A stretch of 11,411 nt of DNA from Leptospiraceae bacterium. Its GTDB lineage: Bacteria; Spirochaetota; Leptospiria; Leptospirales; Leptospiraceae. Both the position numbers and the translations under genes were made by a program. The notes beneath the pieces were generated by a model. The model saw only the letters and a program-made list of their open reading frames with translations. It was not told the DNA's origin and made no database searches. The DNA lies in contig JACKPA010000030.1 in assembly GCA_024233865.1 (NCBI GenBank), positions 1-11,411 on the forward strand. The letters are read 5' to 3'. This document shows, one piece after another, positions 1-6,934 of the stretch. The stretch's first letter is position 1; each line of letters starts with the position of its first letter.

Positions 1-54
1 TTCCCTGCCGTTTTCCCTGCCGTTCCCTGAGCGTAGTCGAAGGGTAGTCGAATG
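1..54. repeat. REP-like dispersed repeat with short tandem units, just 3' of speD
   Basis: Positions 1-12 and 13-24 are two exact copies of the 12-mer TTCCCTGCCGTT; the array may begin outside the window. They run into CCCTGAGCGTAGTCGAAGG at 25-43. A degenerate tandem copy of its tail follows (gtagtcgaagg at 33-43, gtagtcgaatg at 44-54). The 23 bases at 21-43 are identical to 2460-2482. On the minus strand the element starts within a few bases of the speD stop codon, so it would form the 3' untranslated part of that transcript. Short intergenic repeats with this core are, as I recall, widespread in diverse bacterial genomes. Their mobility here is unknown. Confidence 0.8.
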
Positions 55-57
55 GAA

Positions 58-444
58 CTAGGCATATATGGGCTTATGACGGAGCTCTACTCCAAGGTCT
101 AACAAACCTCGTTTCATTTCTACGACCGAAATGTTTTTTGCCTTGAGTTCTTGTTTCAAAAAGTGTAGTGCTTTATGATTATCAATAAGATCACCACATG
201 TAAAAATATCAATGGCACAATATTTATACTCAGGCCATGTATGAATGCTAAAGTGTGATTCAGCCACAACAACTACTCCACTTACACCGTGAGGGTTGAA
301 CTTATGGAAAACGGGCTTTATAATCGTAGCTCCTGAAATCTCAACAGCCCCCATCATCACCTCTTGAATTGTTTCTTGGTCATTGATAATGAACTCATCA
401 CAATCGTAAAATTCTGCGATAACATGATTGCCTAAAGCATTCAT
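58..444 (-). CDS. speD: S-adenosylmethionine decarboxylase proenzyme (SpeD, class 1b)
   Basis: This enzyme decarboxylates S-adenosylmethionine to give the aminopropyl donor for spermidine synthesis in the cytoplasm. The 128-residue product is full length for the short bacterial proenzyme, which cleaves itself into beta and alpha chains. The cleavage site AESHFSIHTWPE is intact: Glu62-Ser63 is the expected scissile bond and Ser63 becomes the pyruvoyl group. Ser55, His68 and Cys83 sit at the same numbers as the processing and catalytic residues of the Thermotoga maritima enzyme. The N-terminus (MNALGNHVIAEFYDCD) is typical, so the start is firm. The start codon overlaps the mqnD stop as TAATG. 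The nearest Shine-Dalgarno-like GAGG lies about 13 nt upstream, which is far, so translation probably depends on coupling to mqnD. No spermidine synthase gene is visible; it could lie beyond the left edge. Confidence 0.97.
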   Translation of the reverse strand: MNALGNHVIAEFYDCDEFIINDQETIQEVMMGAVEISGATIIKPVFHKFNPHGVSGVVVVAESHFSIHTWPEYKYCAIDIFTCGDLIDNHKALHFLKQELKAKNISVVEMKRGLLDLGVELRHKPIYA

Positions 445-1274
445 TAAATAAAAATATCCTCAAGCTTTTTTATAGGAAGCAAGTTTACGCTCTGAGCTTT
501 TTCCAACAGTGTTAAAATTGCCTTTTTTCCTTCTTCTCCGATATTTTTGGTAAAATCATTTACATAAAGGTCTATGTGTTTCCTTGCAATTTCTTCTTCA
601 ATAGATATGGAGTTAGAAAGGATATATTGTTTTGTTTTTTCAGGGTGCTCATAGGCAAGAGCCAAGCTTTGGGATAAACAATTGTTAAACTCTACCTGAA
701 TTTCCGGTTGCAAATCTCTTTTTATGGCAATAGCTCCCAAAGGTATCGGAAGACTTGTTTCATTTTCCCACCATTCCCCCAAATCCACCACCTTTTCAAG
801 TCCTCTTTCCTCAAAAGTAAACCTTTCTTCGTGTATAATCACTCCTAAGTCATAATCTCCTTTGGCAATTTGCTTGGTAACGCAATCATATCGAACCGGA
901 ACCGGATTGTATTGATTTTTCAAGTGTAGGTTGAGAAGCAAATTGGCAGTTGTCAGCAAACCCGGAACCAGAATATTAGGATGATCATTTAGACGGATAC
1001 GTTTGTTTTTCTTTTTTACCAGTATAGGACCACAACCACGCCCAAGAGCCGAACCGCACGTCAAAAGCTTATAATTTTCCATAACTTCAAAGTAAGCATA
1101 AAAAGACAATTTTGTGACATCAAATTTTGTCTGTTTGGCGGATATATTTAACTGCTCTACGTCATGAAGCACTTCCGTTATGGTAAACTTGCTTGATAGT
1201 TTTTGATGAACCATATAGTAAAACAAAAATGTATCATTAGGACAAGGAGAATAGGCAAGAGTAAGATTTAGCAT
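444..1274 (-). CDS. mqnD: 1,4-dihydroxy-6-naphthoate synthase (MqnD), futalosine menaquinone pathway
   Basis: MqnD converts cyclic de-hypoxanthine futalosine to 1,4-dihydroxy-6-naphthoate in the menaquinone route used by bacteria lacking the classical Men pathway. The 276-residue protein has the periplasmic-binding-protein-like fold expected of the family, without a signal peptide. The N-terminal AYSPCPNDTFLFYY is the family signature. GVIIHEERFTFEERGL near residue 144 contains His148, which corresponds to the catalytic histidine of characterised MqnD. The SALGRGCGP segment (about residues 75-83) also fits. The start is fixed by the conserved N-terminus although no good Shine-Dalgarno lies close. 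The gene begins 17 nt after the small lipoprotein gene and overlaps speD by 1 nt, so the three are probably co-transcribed. No other mqn gene is in the window. Confidence 0.95.
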   Translation of the reverse strand: MLNLTLAYSPCPNDTFLFYYMVHQKLSSKFTITEVLHDVEQLNISAKQTKFDVTKLSFYAYFEVMENYKLLTCGSALGRGCGPILVKKKNKRIRLNDHPNILVPGLLTTANLLLNLHLKNQYNPVPVRYDCVTKQIAKGDYDLGVIIHEERFTFEERGLEKVVDLGEWWENETSLPIPLGAIAIKRDLQPEIQVEFNNCLSQSLALAYEHPEKTKQYILSNSISIEEEIARKHIDLYVNDFTKNIGEEGKKAILTLLEKAQSVNLLPIKKLEDIFI

Positions 1275-1291
1275 AAAAGATATAAAGCCTA

Positions 1292-1528
1292 TTACCTTCT
1301 TCTTTGACTGGCGTAATTGGTTTCTAACTTTATTGTATCCATTTTGGAATAAGCATTGGTTATTTTTATCAAATGTTCGCTTTTTTCTCTATCCGGTATA
1401 TGGAAATTCCGACAATCACCACAAGTTTTGTAAATGGGAATCGGTTTTTGTGGCGATTTTTCTACTTTTTGTTCTGATGAACAGTTTGCAATTATTCCAA
1501 CCAAAGCTATAAAAAATAATTTTTTCAT
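1292..1528 (-). CDS. Small putative lipoprotein with a CxxC motif, function unknown
   Basis: I do not recognise this 78-residue protein. It begins MKKLFFIALVGIIANCSSE, a short basic n-region and hydrophobic stretch ending at Cys16. Asn at -1 is a poor fit to the E. coli lipobox, but spirochaetal lipoboxes are looser, so lipidation at Cys16 is likely. A lysine- and proline-rich linker follows, then a TCGDCRNFHIP segment whose CGDC (residues 36-39) could form a disulfide or bind a metal. It is not a CxxCH haem site. The C-terminus ends in three arginines. A GGATGG sequence upstream may be the ribosome binding site. It is the first gene of the set that continues into mqnD (17-nt gap). I saw no convincing promoter in the 160 bp upstream. 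Confidence 0.7.
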   Translation of the reverse strand: MKKLFFIALVGIIANCSSEQKVEKSPQKPIPIYKTCGDCRNFHIPDREKSEHLIKITNAYSKMDTIKLETNYASQRRR

Positions 1529-1610
1529 ACAATACCATCCGTTTTTATGTAGTAACGCTTATCCGCAACCTGTCGAAATACTCGTTCTTTTTGTAGCGTT
1601 TTCCGATTCT

Positions 1611-1653
1611 AAAAAAATTAAAAGCAAAAAGAATTTTTTAATCTTACTTTTTG
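1611..1653 (-). terminator. Possible weak rho-independent terminator after the glycosyltransferase gene
   Basis: On the minus strand a CAAAAAG arm and a CTTTTTG arm (plus-strand positions 1647-1653 and 1625-1631) enclose a 15-nt AT-rich loop that can pair partly with itself. A T-rich tract ending in seven T residues (1617-1611) follows. The stem is almost all A-T, so it is weak. Its place about 35 nt past the glycosyltransferase stop and before the lipoprotein gene makes it a plausible transcript end. The rest of 1529-1688 is AT-rich spacer. Confidence 0.35.
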
Positions 1654-1688
1654 AAAATCAAACCCAAACCTCTACCATGGATATATTT

Positions 1689-2390
1689 TTACTTCACGAA
1701 CTTTCTTCCAAGCAGTTTGGCTGCATAACGCATGGCTTGTTTCAAAACTCTTGAATTAAAAGAAGAATTAGAAAACCTGTAACGTATACCCAATTCTTTT
1801 ACGCTTCCTCCGTTTTTATAGGTTAGATACAAAGCTTCCATGTGAAAGTCAAAAGAAACGGATTCTAATTTTGCCTTGGCAATAGCGGAAAAAGCTCGCT
1901 TGGAATATCTGCGATATCCGGAAGTGCAATCCGTAATTTTAGGACCAAGCAAATCCAGAATTCCATCAGACATACAATAATTCATTACTTTAGAAGCCAT
2001 AAAAGACACAAATTTTCTGTAGGCAGGAACGTTTTCTACCTCTTCTCTTTTTCCGATCAAAAGGTCACAATGAGGATGGTTAAAAAATTCAGGCAGTTTA
2101 TCCGGGTCATGTGACAAACCAGAGTCGATGGTGACAGCATACTCATAATCCTTTTGAAGGGCGTATTTCATTCCGTCTTGGATTCCCCCAGGGATATGAG
2201 TATTTTTTTGATGGTGAATAATGTGTAGTCTTTCCGGAAATTCTTTTTGCAAGCTCTCCAAAATTTGAGGTGTTTTGTCTTTAGACGCATCATTCACAAC
2301 GCATACATCCGAATGAACAATGGATCGCCTCACAACTTCCTCTATGGTTTCTTCTTCGTTATAAGCTGGAACTATAGTTAAATATTTCAT
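1689..2390 (-). CDS. Family 2 glycosyltransferase, Dpm1/polyprenyl-phosphate-sugar synthase-like
   Basis: This is a GT-A fold glycosyltransferase (GT2), likely moving a sugar from a nucleotide donor to a polyprenyl phosphate or cell-surface glycan acceptor at the inner face of the membrane. Counting from the ATG at 2390 the protein has 233 residues. TIVPAYNEEETI lies at residues 5-16 and VVNDASKDKT, the nucleotide-binding loop, near 31-40. TIDSGLSHDP at 87-96 matches the DxDxSHxP region of Dpm1-like enzymes, but the second aspartate is replaced by Gly91. TDCTSGYRRYS near 153-163 matches the DxTSGxR element. No membrane segment is visible, as in Dpm1-type catalytic subunits. An in-frame ATG at 2411 would add seven residues (MSIIFVI) but abuts the repeat directly, so I prefer 2390. 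Neither start has a clear Shine-Dalgarno. Donor and acceptor cannot be read from the sequence. Confidence 0.88.
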   Translation of the reverse strand: MKYLTIVPAYNEEETIEEVVRRSIVHSDVCVVNDASKDKTPQILESLQKEFPERLHIIHHQKNTHIPGGIQDGMKYALQKDYEYAVTIDSGLSHDPDKLPEFFNHPHCDLLIGKREEVENVPAYRKFVSFMASKVMNYCMSDGILDLLGPKITDCTSGYRRYSKRAFSAIAKAKLESVSFDFHMEALYLTYKNGGSVKELGIRYRFSNSSFNSRVLKQAMRYAAKLLGRKFVK

Positions 2391-2411
2391 AATTACAAAA
2401 ATAATGGACAT

Positions 2412-2482
2412 TTCGACAACGCTCAGGTGTCCGAAACGCTCCCTGATGAACAGAGAGGACGTTCCCTGAGCGTAGTCGAAGG
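2412..2482. repeat. Inverted pair of REP-like repeats, able to form a long hairpin
   Basis: TTCGACAACGCTCAGG at 2412-2427 and CCTGAGCGTAGTCGAA at 2465-2480 pair over 16 positions with one mismatch. The loop is 37 nt and can add a GTCC/GGAC helix (2429-2432 with 2457-2460). The right copy (2460-2482) matches 21-43 exactly over 23 bases. The loop also holds cgaaacgctccctga, which resembles a decayed third copy. The element fills the spacer between the ecm stop (6 nt away) and the glycosyltransferase gene, both on the minus strand. It would be transcribed in the ecm mRNA and could stabilise its 3' end or attenuate read-through. No T tract follows, so it is not a classical terminator. Confidence 0.85.
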
Positions 2483-2488
2483 AAACAT

Positions 2489-4495
2489 TTACACCGAAAT
2501 CAAATCTACCATTTTATCAACGATACCGATTAAATCGGAATCCTTCGGTGTAAATATTGCTTTAACACCTTTAGATTTTAAAACCTGAAAATCATCTTCG
2601 GGAATGATACCACCAAAAACGACCGGAATATGATCCTTTGCTTTGTAGTGATCCAATTCTGACATGATTTGTTCGGCGATTTCCTTGTGAGAGCCGGACA
2701 ATATGGAAATACCGATTATATCAGCGTTTTCTTCCACAGCACTTTGCACAATTTCCTCCGGTGTTAAACGGATACCGGAATATATTACATCAAATCCAGC
2801 GTGTTTGGCAGAAATGGCGATCATTTCAGCTCCGTTGGAGTGCCCGTCGAGACCTGGTTTTCCAACTACTATCTTAGGTCTATGACCTTTGGCTTTTAAA
2901 AAGTTTTCAACTTTTCCGCGAGTTATTTCAACTTTGTCGTTTTCCAAAAGCAGTTTTTGACCTTCCACACCTGTAGGAGGATTGTATTCTCCAAAAACAG
3001 AACGCAAAGCATTTGACCATTCACCCGTTGTGACGCGAGCTTTGGCACATTCTATGGATGCTTCCATCATGTTTTTCCCTGATTTGGCTTCATTGGTTAG
3101 CCTTTCCAGAGCGGCTTTTGCTCGGGCCTCGTCCCTTTTTTTGCGAGTATCATTTAAAAAATTTACGGTTAGCTCAGCAGAAGCAGGATCAACTTTAAAA
3201 ATCCCACCTTCTTTATCGGTCAAAAGCGGAGACTTAATCCCGTCTTTCCATTTGTTTTTTCCAACCACCGTAATGTCACCCGAATTGATTTTTGACATTC
3301 TTTCGGATTGGGATTTCACGAGTTGAGTTTTCATATACCCGTTTTCGATGGCTTTGATCATTCCACCCATATCCAAAATTTTATAGATTTCAGCGTAAGC
3401 ATTTTCTTTTAATTCTTTTACCTTACTCTCTACTACTTTGGATCCTTCAAACAAATCAGGATATTCCAATAAATCCGTTTCATAAGCGAGAATTTGTTGG
3501 AGTCTCAAAGACCATTGCTGATCCCATGGACGAGGTAGGGAAAGAGCTTCGTTCCAAGCTGGAAGCTGCAATGCTCTACACCTTGCGTCTCGACTTAAAG
3601 TGACACCCATGGCTTCCAAAATGATTCTCCACGCGTTATTTTCCGGTTGTTCTTCCGTAAGACCTAATGAATTGACTTGAACTCCATAACGAAATCGCCT
3701 ATACTTTTCGTTTTTTACTTTATACCTATCTCTTGTAATTTCATCCCACATTTCGGTAAAAGCACGCATTTTACACATTTCTTCTACAAAACGAATTCCG
3801 GCATTTACAAAAAAAGAAATTCTTCCTACACACATCTCAAATTCTTCTTCCGTAAAGCAATTTCTTTCTTTAATGGCATCTAAAATGCCTATAGCTGTTA
3901 CCAGAGCAAAGGCAAGTTCTTGCACAGGCGTTGCTCCGGCTTCTTGAAGATGATACGAACATATATTGGAAGCGTTCCATTTAGGGACATTGTGCAAGCT
4001 ATATTCATACATATCCACTATCATTCTAACAGAACTTTCGGGTGGAAAAATATACGTCCCTCTTGCCAAATATTCTTTTATAATATCATTTTGGGTTGTT
4101 CCGGAAAGAGCGGTAACTGGCACTCCTGTCTCCTCCGCCAAAGCTATATAAAGAGAAAGCAACCACATGGAAGTTGCGTTAATTGTCATAGATGTGTTCA
4201 TTTCCCCAATTGGGATTTGGTCAAATAAAATCTTGAAATCATCCAGTGAATTGATAGGTACGCCTACCTTTCCTACTTCCGGTTTTGCTATCGGATTATC
4301 AGAATCATAACCACACTGTGTTGGCAGATCGAAGGCTATGGATAAACCTGTTTGACCTTTGGATAGGTTATTCCTGTACAATTCATTGGATGATTTCACA
4401 TTTGTGTGACCGGCATAAGTTCTAAAAATCCATGGCTTTTCTATTATAGCTTCATTTTTATTGTTGTATAGCTTATGGACCTTTTTTGTTTCCAT
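2489..4495 (-). CDS. meaA: Ethylmalonyl-CoA mutase-type, B12-dependent acyl-CoA mutase (Ecm/MeaA)
   Basis: This is a coenzyme-B12-dependent radical mutase of the methylmalonyl-CoA mutase family. Ecm converts (2R)-ethylmalonyl-CoA to (2S)-methylsuccinyl-CoA in the ethylmalonyl-CoA pathway. The single 668-residue chain carries an N-terminal TIM-barrel domain (about 20-520) and a C-terminal cobalamin domain (about 539-668). The substrate domain shows RTYAGH (25-30), AFDLPTQCGYDSD (54-66), NTSMTINATSMWLL (100-113) and SYHLQEAGATPVQEL (180-194, catalytic-type His182). NTSMTINAT replaces the SMTMNGAV of true methylmalonyl-CoA mutases and matches remembered MeaA/Ecm sequences, as does NSLGLTEEQPENN. 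The cobalamin domain has DGHSNG with the axial His552, SIL at 597-599 and GG at 628-629. The start is supported by AGAGAGG about 5 nt upstream. No crotonyl-CoA carboxylase/reductase or MeaB-type chaperone gene is in the window, so the exact substrate is inferred. Confidence 0.92.
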   Translation of the reverse strand: METKKVHKLYNNKNEAIIEKPWIFRTYAGHTNVKSSNELYRNNLSKGQTGLSIAFDLPTQCGYDSDNPIAKPEVGKVGVPINSLDDFKILFDQIPIGEMNTSMTINATSMWLLSLYIALAEETGVPVTALSGTTQNDIIKEYLARGTYIFPPESSVRMIVDMYEYSLHNVPKWNASNICSYHLQEAGATPVQELAFALVTAIGILDAIKERNCFTEEEFEMCVGRISFFVNAGIRFVEEMCKMRAFTEMWDEITRDRYKVKNEKYRRFRYGVQVNSLGLTEEQPENNAWRIILEAMGVTLSRDARCRALQLPAWNEALSLPRPWDQQWSLRLQQILAYETDLLEYPDLFEGSKVVESKVKELKENAYAEIYKILDMGGMIKAIENGYMKTQLVKSQSERMSKINSGDITVVGKNKWKDGIKSPLLTDKEGGIFKVDPASAELTVNFLNDTRKKRDEARAKAALERLTNEAKSGKNMMEASIECAKARVTTGEWSNALRSVFGEYNPPTGVEGQKLLLENDKVEITRGKVENFLKAKGHRPKIVVGKPGLDGHSNGAEMIAISAKHAGFDVIYSGIRLTPEEIVQSAVEENADIIGISILSGSHKEIAEQIMSELDHYKAKDHIPVVFGGIIPEDDFQVLKSKGVKAIFTPKDSDLIGIVDKMVDLISV

Positions 4496-4516
4496 TGTAT
4501 CCTCTCTTTATTCCAG

Positions 4517-4545
4517 GCTATATTTAAAATATCTTGGTTGGTTAA
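4517..4545 (-). promoter_or_regulatory. Possible sigma70-type promoter for the ecm/meaA gene
   Basis: Reading the minus strand, TTAACC (4545-4540) is followed after 17 nt by TATAGC (4522-4517), which would give a leader of roughly 15 nt before the ATG with its AGAGAGG ribosome site. Both hexamers are only partial matches. The -10 overlaps an AT-rich near-palindrome (ATATTT/AAATAT, 4520-4532), which could be an operator or chance in AT-rich DNA. Confidence 0.3.
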
Positions 4546-4682
4546 AAACATGGTGAAAATTATGGGTTGTAAAATAAAGTATTAAAATAATTCAGGTGTA
4601 ATTTTCTTTTTTGCTCAGTTCTTTATAAGAAAATGTAAGGAATTAAAAATTTCATTTCTTTATATCCTTGGATTATGAATAC

Positions 4683-4711
4683 TTGACAGAAAAGTAAACA
4701 AATACAATACT
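4683..4711 (+). promoter_or_regulatory. Likely sigma70-type promoter for the glgX operon
   Basis: A perfect TTGACA (4683-4688) is followed by a 17-nt spacer and AATACT (4706-4711), a 4-of-6 match to the -10 consensus. Transcription would begin near 4718, about 40 nt before the preferred glgX start. It is the best promoter-like sequence I saw in the window. The rest of the divergent spacer (4546-4682) is AT-rich and shows nothing further I can name. Confidence 0.55.
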
Positions 4712-4716
4712 TTTAG

Positions 4717-4725
4717 TTATCCACA
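4717..4725 (+). promoter_or_regulatory. Perfect DnaA-box 9-mer in the glgX leader
   Basis: TTATCCACA is an exact match to the E. coli DnaA-box consensus TTATNCACA. It lies at or just after the predicted transcription start of the glgX block. I saw only this one perfect box in the intergenic DNA, so it is not an origin. It could be a DnaA-responsive operator or a chance match. Confidence 0.4.
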
Positions 4726-4756
4726 GCTTAAACTCTGGATGATGAAAAGGGATAGA

Positions 4757-6907
4757 ATGAGAAGAATTATTTCTAAAAGCGGACTAAGCACAGATGTCGG
4801 AAGTCCTTATGAGTTGGGTGCTACACCCGCTGTAAATGGTTGCAATTTTGCTCTGTTTTCTAAAAATGCTACGAAAGTGAACCTTCTGTTATTTGAGAAG
4901 GAAACTGATTCCGAACCAAGTTGTTTTATCGAATTAGACCCAAAATTGAATAAAACCGGTGATATATGGCATATTTTTCTATATGGAATCGGGCATGGAC
5001 AATTGTATGGGTATACGGTAGATGGCCCTTACCACCCCGAAATGGGTCATCGTTTTAATGTAAATAAACTCTTGCTTGATCCTTATGCAAGGGCAGTTTG
5101 TGGAAATTACGACTGGGATAAAGAATCTGCTTATGGTTATGATATAAAATCAAAACTTGGAGACCTTTCTTTTAGCCACCAAAAAAACTTTGAAGTCGCC
5201 GCAAAAGCAGCCGTAGTTGATCACTTTCAAGATTTTGATTGGGGAAACGACAAACCTTTAAATATTCCCAAAACAGACACTATTATCTATGAAATGCATG
5301 TTAGGGGATTTACCGTAGACCCAAGTTCCGGTGTTGAGCATCCTGGAACTTATCTGGGTGCGATTGAAAAAATTCCTTACTTAAAAAAGTTAGGTGTGAC
5401 AACCGTTGAATTATTGCCTGTCCATGGATTTAATCATCTTGAAAATACGAATTACAATCCGAAAACAAAAGAGCGATTGGTCAATTTTTGGGGATATTCT
5501 ACCTTAGCTTTTTTGGCTCCTAACGCTTGGTATTCAGCAAAGAAGAATGGTTTGAGTGCTGTCAGAGATTTTAAAGAGATGGTCAAAGCCTTTCACCAAG
5601 AAGGGATTGAAGTTATTTTGGACGTTGTTTATAATCATACGGGTGAAGGAAACGAATTCGGACCAACTCATAGTTTTCGGGGTTTGGACAATTCTATCTA
5701 TTATATGCTCGAAAATGGCAGATACTATAAAAACTATTCCGGGTGCGGTAATACCCTGAACTGTAATCATCCTGTGGTCAAAAGACTTTTAAAAGAGAGC
5801 TTACGATACTGGGTTGTGGATATGCATGTAGATGGATTCCGATTTGATTTGGCAGCCATTTTAGGTAGGGATAGCAATGGGCATTGGGTACCGGATTATT
5901 CCGTACTCTCCGAGATTGCACATGATCCTATCCTGTCCCATACAAAGTTGATTGCGGAAGGTTGGGATGCAGCGGGTTTGTATAAGGTTGGTGGTTTTCC
6001 CGGAGGCTGGGCAGAGTGGAATGGAAAATTCCGCGATGATGTTCGTTCTTTTACAAAAGGTGACGAAGGAAAGGTTGGACATTTGGCCAGTCGACTAAGT
6101 GGAAGTACGGATATATTTTATTTTAAAGACAAACGACCTTACCATAGTATTAATTTTATCACGGCTCACGACGGATTCACTCTCAATGATCTGGTAAGTT
6201 ACAATGACAAACATAATTTTGAGAATTCGGAAGAGAATCGAGACGGCGAGAATCACAATTTAAGCTGGAATCATGGCGTGGAAGGAGATACAACCAAAAA
6301 GGATATTTTGGATTTACGTGATAGACAGATGAAAAATCTGTTTACCGTTCTTATGATTAGCCAAGGGACACCTATGGTGCTGTGTGGCGATGAAATGAAA
6401 TTTTCAAAAAAGGGAAATAACAATACCTATTGCCATGACAATCGTATGAATTGGATTGATTGGAATCTTCTGGAAAAAAATAGGGCGTTTTATGAATTCT
6501 GTAGCTACATGATTTCATTTAGAAAAAGACATCCGATTTTTCGCCGGAAACATTTCTTATTTGGAATTGATCGTTCGGGAAACAATATACCAGATGTAAG
6601 TTGGCATGGAGTGAATATAAATTCTCCGGATTTCAGTTATATTTCTCATAGTCTTGCTTTTATGCTAGATGGGGCAAAAGATGATACGGGTTGGGATGAA
6701 GATGATAATACGATGTACATTGCCATGAACTCATACTGGGATGATTTATGGTTTGAGTTGCCAAAACCTCCAAACGGTAAAAAATGGTACAAAGCCATAG
6801 ATACTTATGAAGCTCCCGGTTTTTTTGAAGTGAATGAAGAGCCGGAAATCAAAGAAACCTATATACACGTAAAGGCAAGAAGCACTGTTTTATTGCTAGA
6901 AAAGTAG
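4757..6907 (+). CDS. glgX: Glycogen debranching enzyme GlgX (GH13 isoamylase-type)
   Basis: GlgX hydrolyses alpha-1,6 branch points in glycogen or limit dextrins in the cytoplasm. The open frame runs from 4739 (722 residues). I prefer the ATG at 4757 (716 residues) because AAGGGA lies 4 nt before it while the ATGs at 4739 and 4742 have no ribosome site. Numbered from 4739, the N-terminal CBM48-like domain begins SPYELGATPAVNGCNFALFS (22-41). The GH13 barrel follows, with IIYEMHVRGFT (182-192), DVVYNH (295-300), GFRFDLAA with nucleophile Asp370, AEGWD with acid/base Glu407, and FITAHDGF with Asp478. The later segment with SEENRDGENHNLSW is typical of isoamylase/GlgX. All catalytic residues are present and the length is normal. 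It is the first gene of the rightward block. No glycogen synthase, phosphorylase or branching-enzyme gene is nearby, so whether its substrate is stored glycogen is inferred. Confidence 0.96.
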   Translation: MRRIISKSGLSTDVGSPYELGATPAVNGCNFALFSKNATKVNLLLFEKETDSEPSCFIELDPKLNKTGDIWHIFLYGIGHGQLYGYTVDGPYHPEMGHRFNVNKLLLDPYARAVCGNYDWDKESAYGYDIKSKLGDLSFSHQKNFEVAAKAAVVDHFQDFDWGNDKPLNIPKTDTIIYEMHVRGFTVDPSSGVEHPGTYLGAIEKIPYLKKLGVTTVELLPVHGFNHLENTNYNPKTKERLVNFWGYSTLAFLAPNAWYSAKKNGLSAVRDFKEMVKAFHQEGIEVILDVVYNHTGEGNEFGPTHSFRGLDNSIYYMLENGRYYKNYSGCGNTLNCNHPVVKRLLKESLRYWVVDMHVDGFRFDLAAILGRDSNGHWVPDYSVLSEIAHDPILSHTKLIAEGWDAAGLYKVGGFPGGWAEWNGKFRDDVRSFTKGDEGKVGHLASRLSGSTDIFYFKDKRPYHSINFITAHDGFTLNDLVSYNDKHNFENSEENRDGENHNLSWNHGVEGDTTKKDILDLRDRQMKNLFTVLMISQGTPMVLCGDEMKFSKKGNNNTYCHDNRMNWIDWNLLEKNRAFYEFCSYMISFRKRHPIFRRKHFLFGIDRSGNNIPDVSWHGVNINSPDFSYISHSLAFMLDGAKDDTGWDEDDNTMYIAMNSYWDDLWFELPKPPNGKKWYKAIDTYEAPGFFEVNEEPEIKETYIHVKARSTVLLLEK

Positions 6908-6934
6908 AAGTTTAATTTTAACGGGTGATACAAA

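Noticed and set aside
1548..1600. Imperfect repeat of tgtagtaacgctt and tgtagcgtttt, and a cctgtcgaaatactcg stretch resembling the REP core
   Set aside because: Identity is too low and the arms too short in AT-rich spacer DNA. I could not align it convincingly to the repeats at 21-43 and 2460-2482.
1434..1754. Open frame of 106 codons on the plus strand
   Set aside because: It runs antisense over the start of the small lipoprotein gene, the intergenic spacer and the glycosyltransferase end. It has no ribosome site or domain pattern, and the minus-strand genes explain the region better.
4717..4725. DnaA box as evidence for a replication origin
   Set aside because: Only one perfect box is visible in the spacer, with no box cluster, no clear unwinding element and no dnaA, dnaN or parAB genes nearby.
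5534..6082. Minus- and plus-strand frames inside glgX
   Set aside because: They lie wholly within the conserved catalytic core of glgX and show no motifs of their own.
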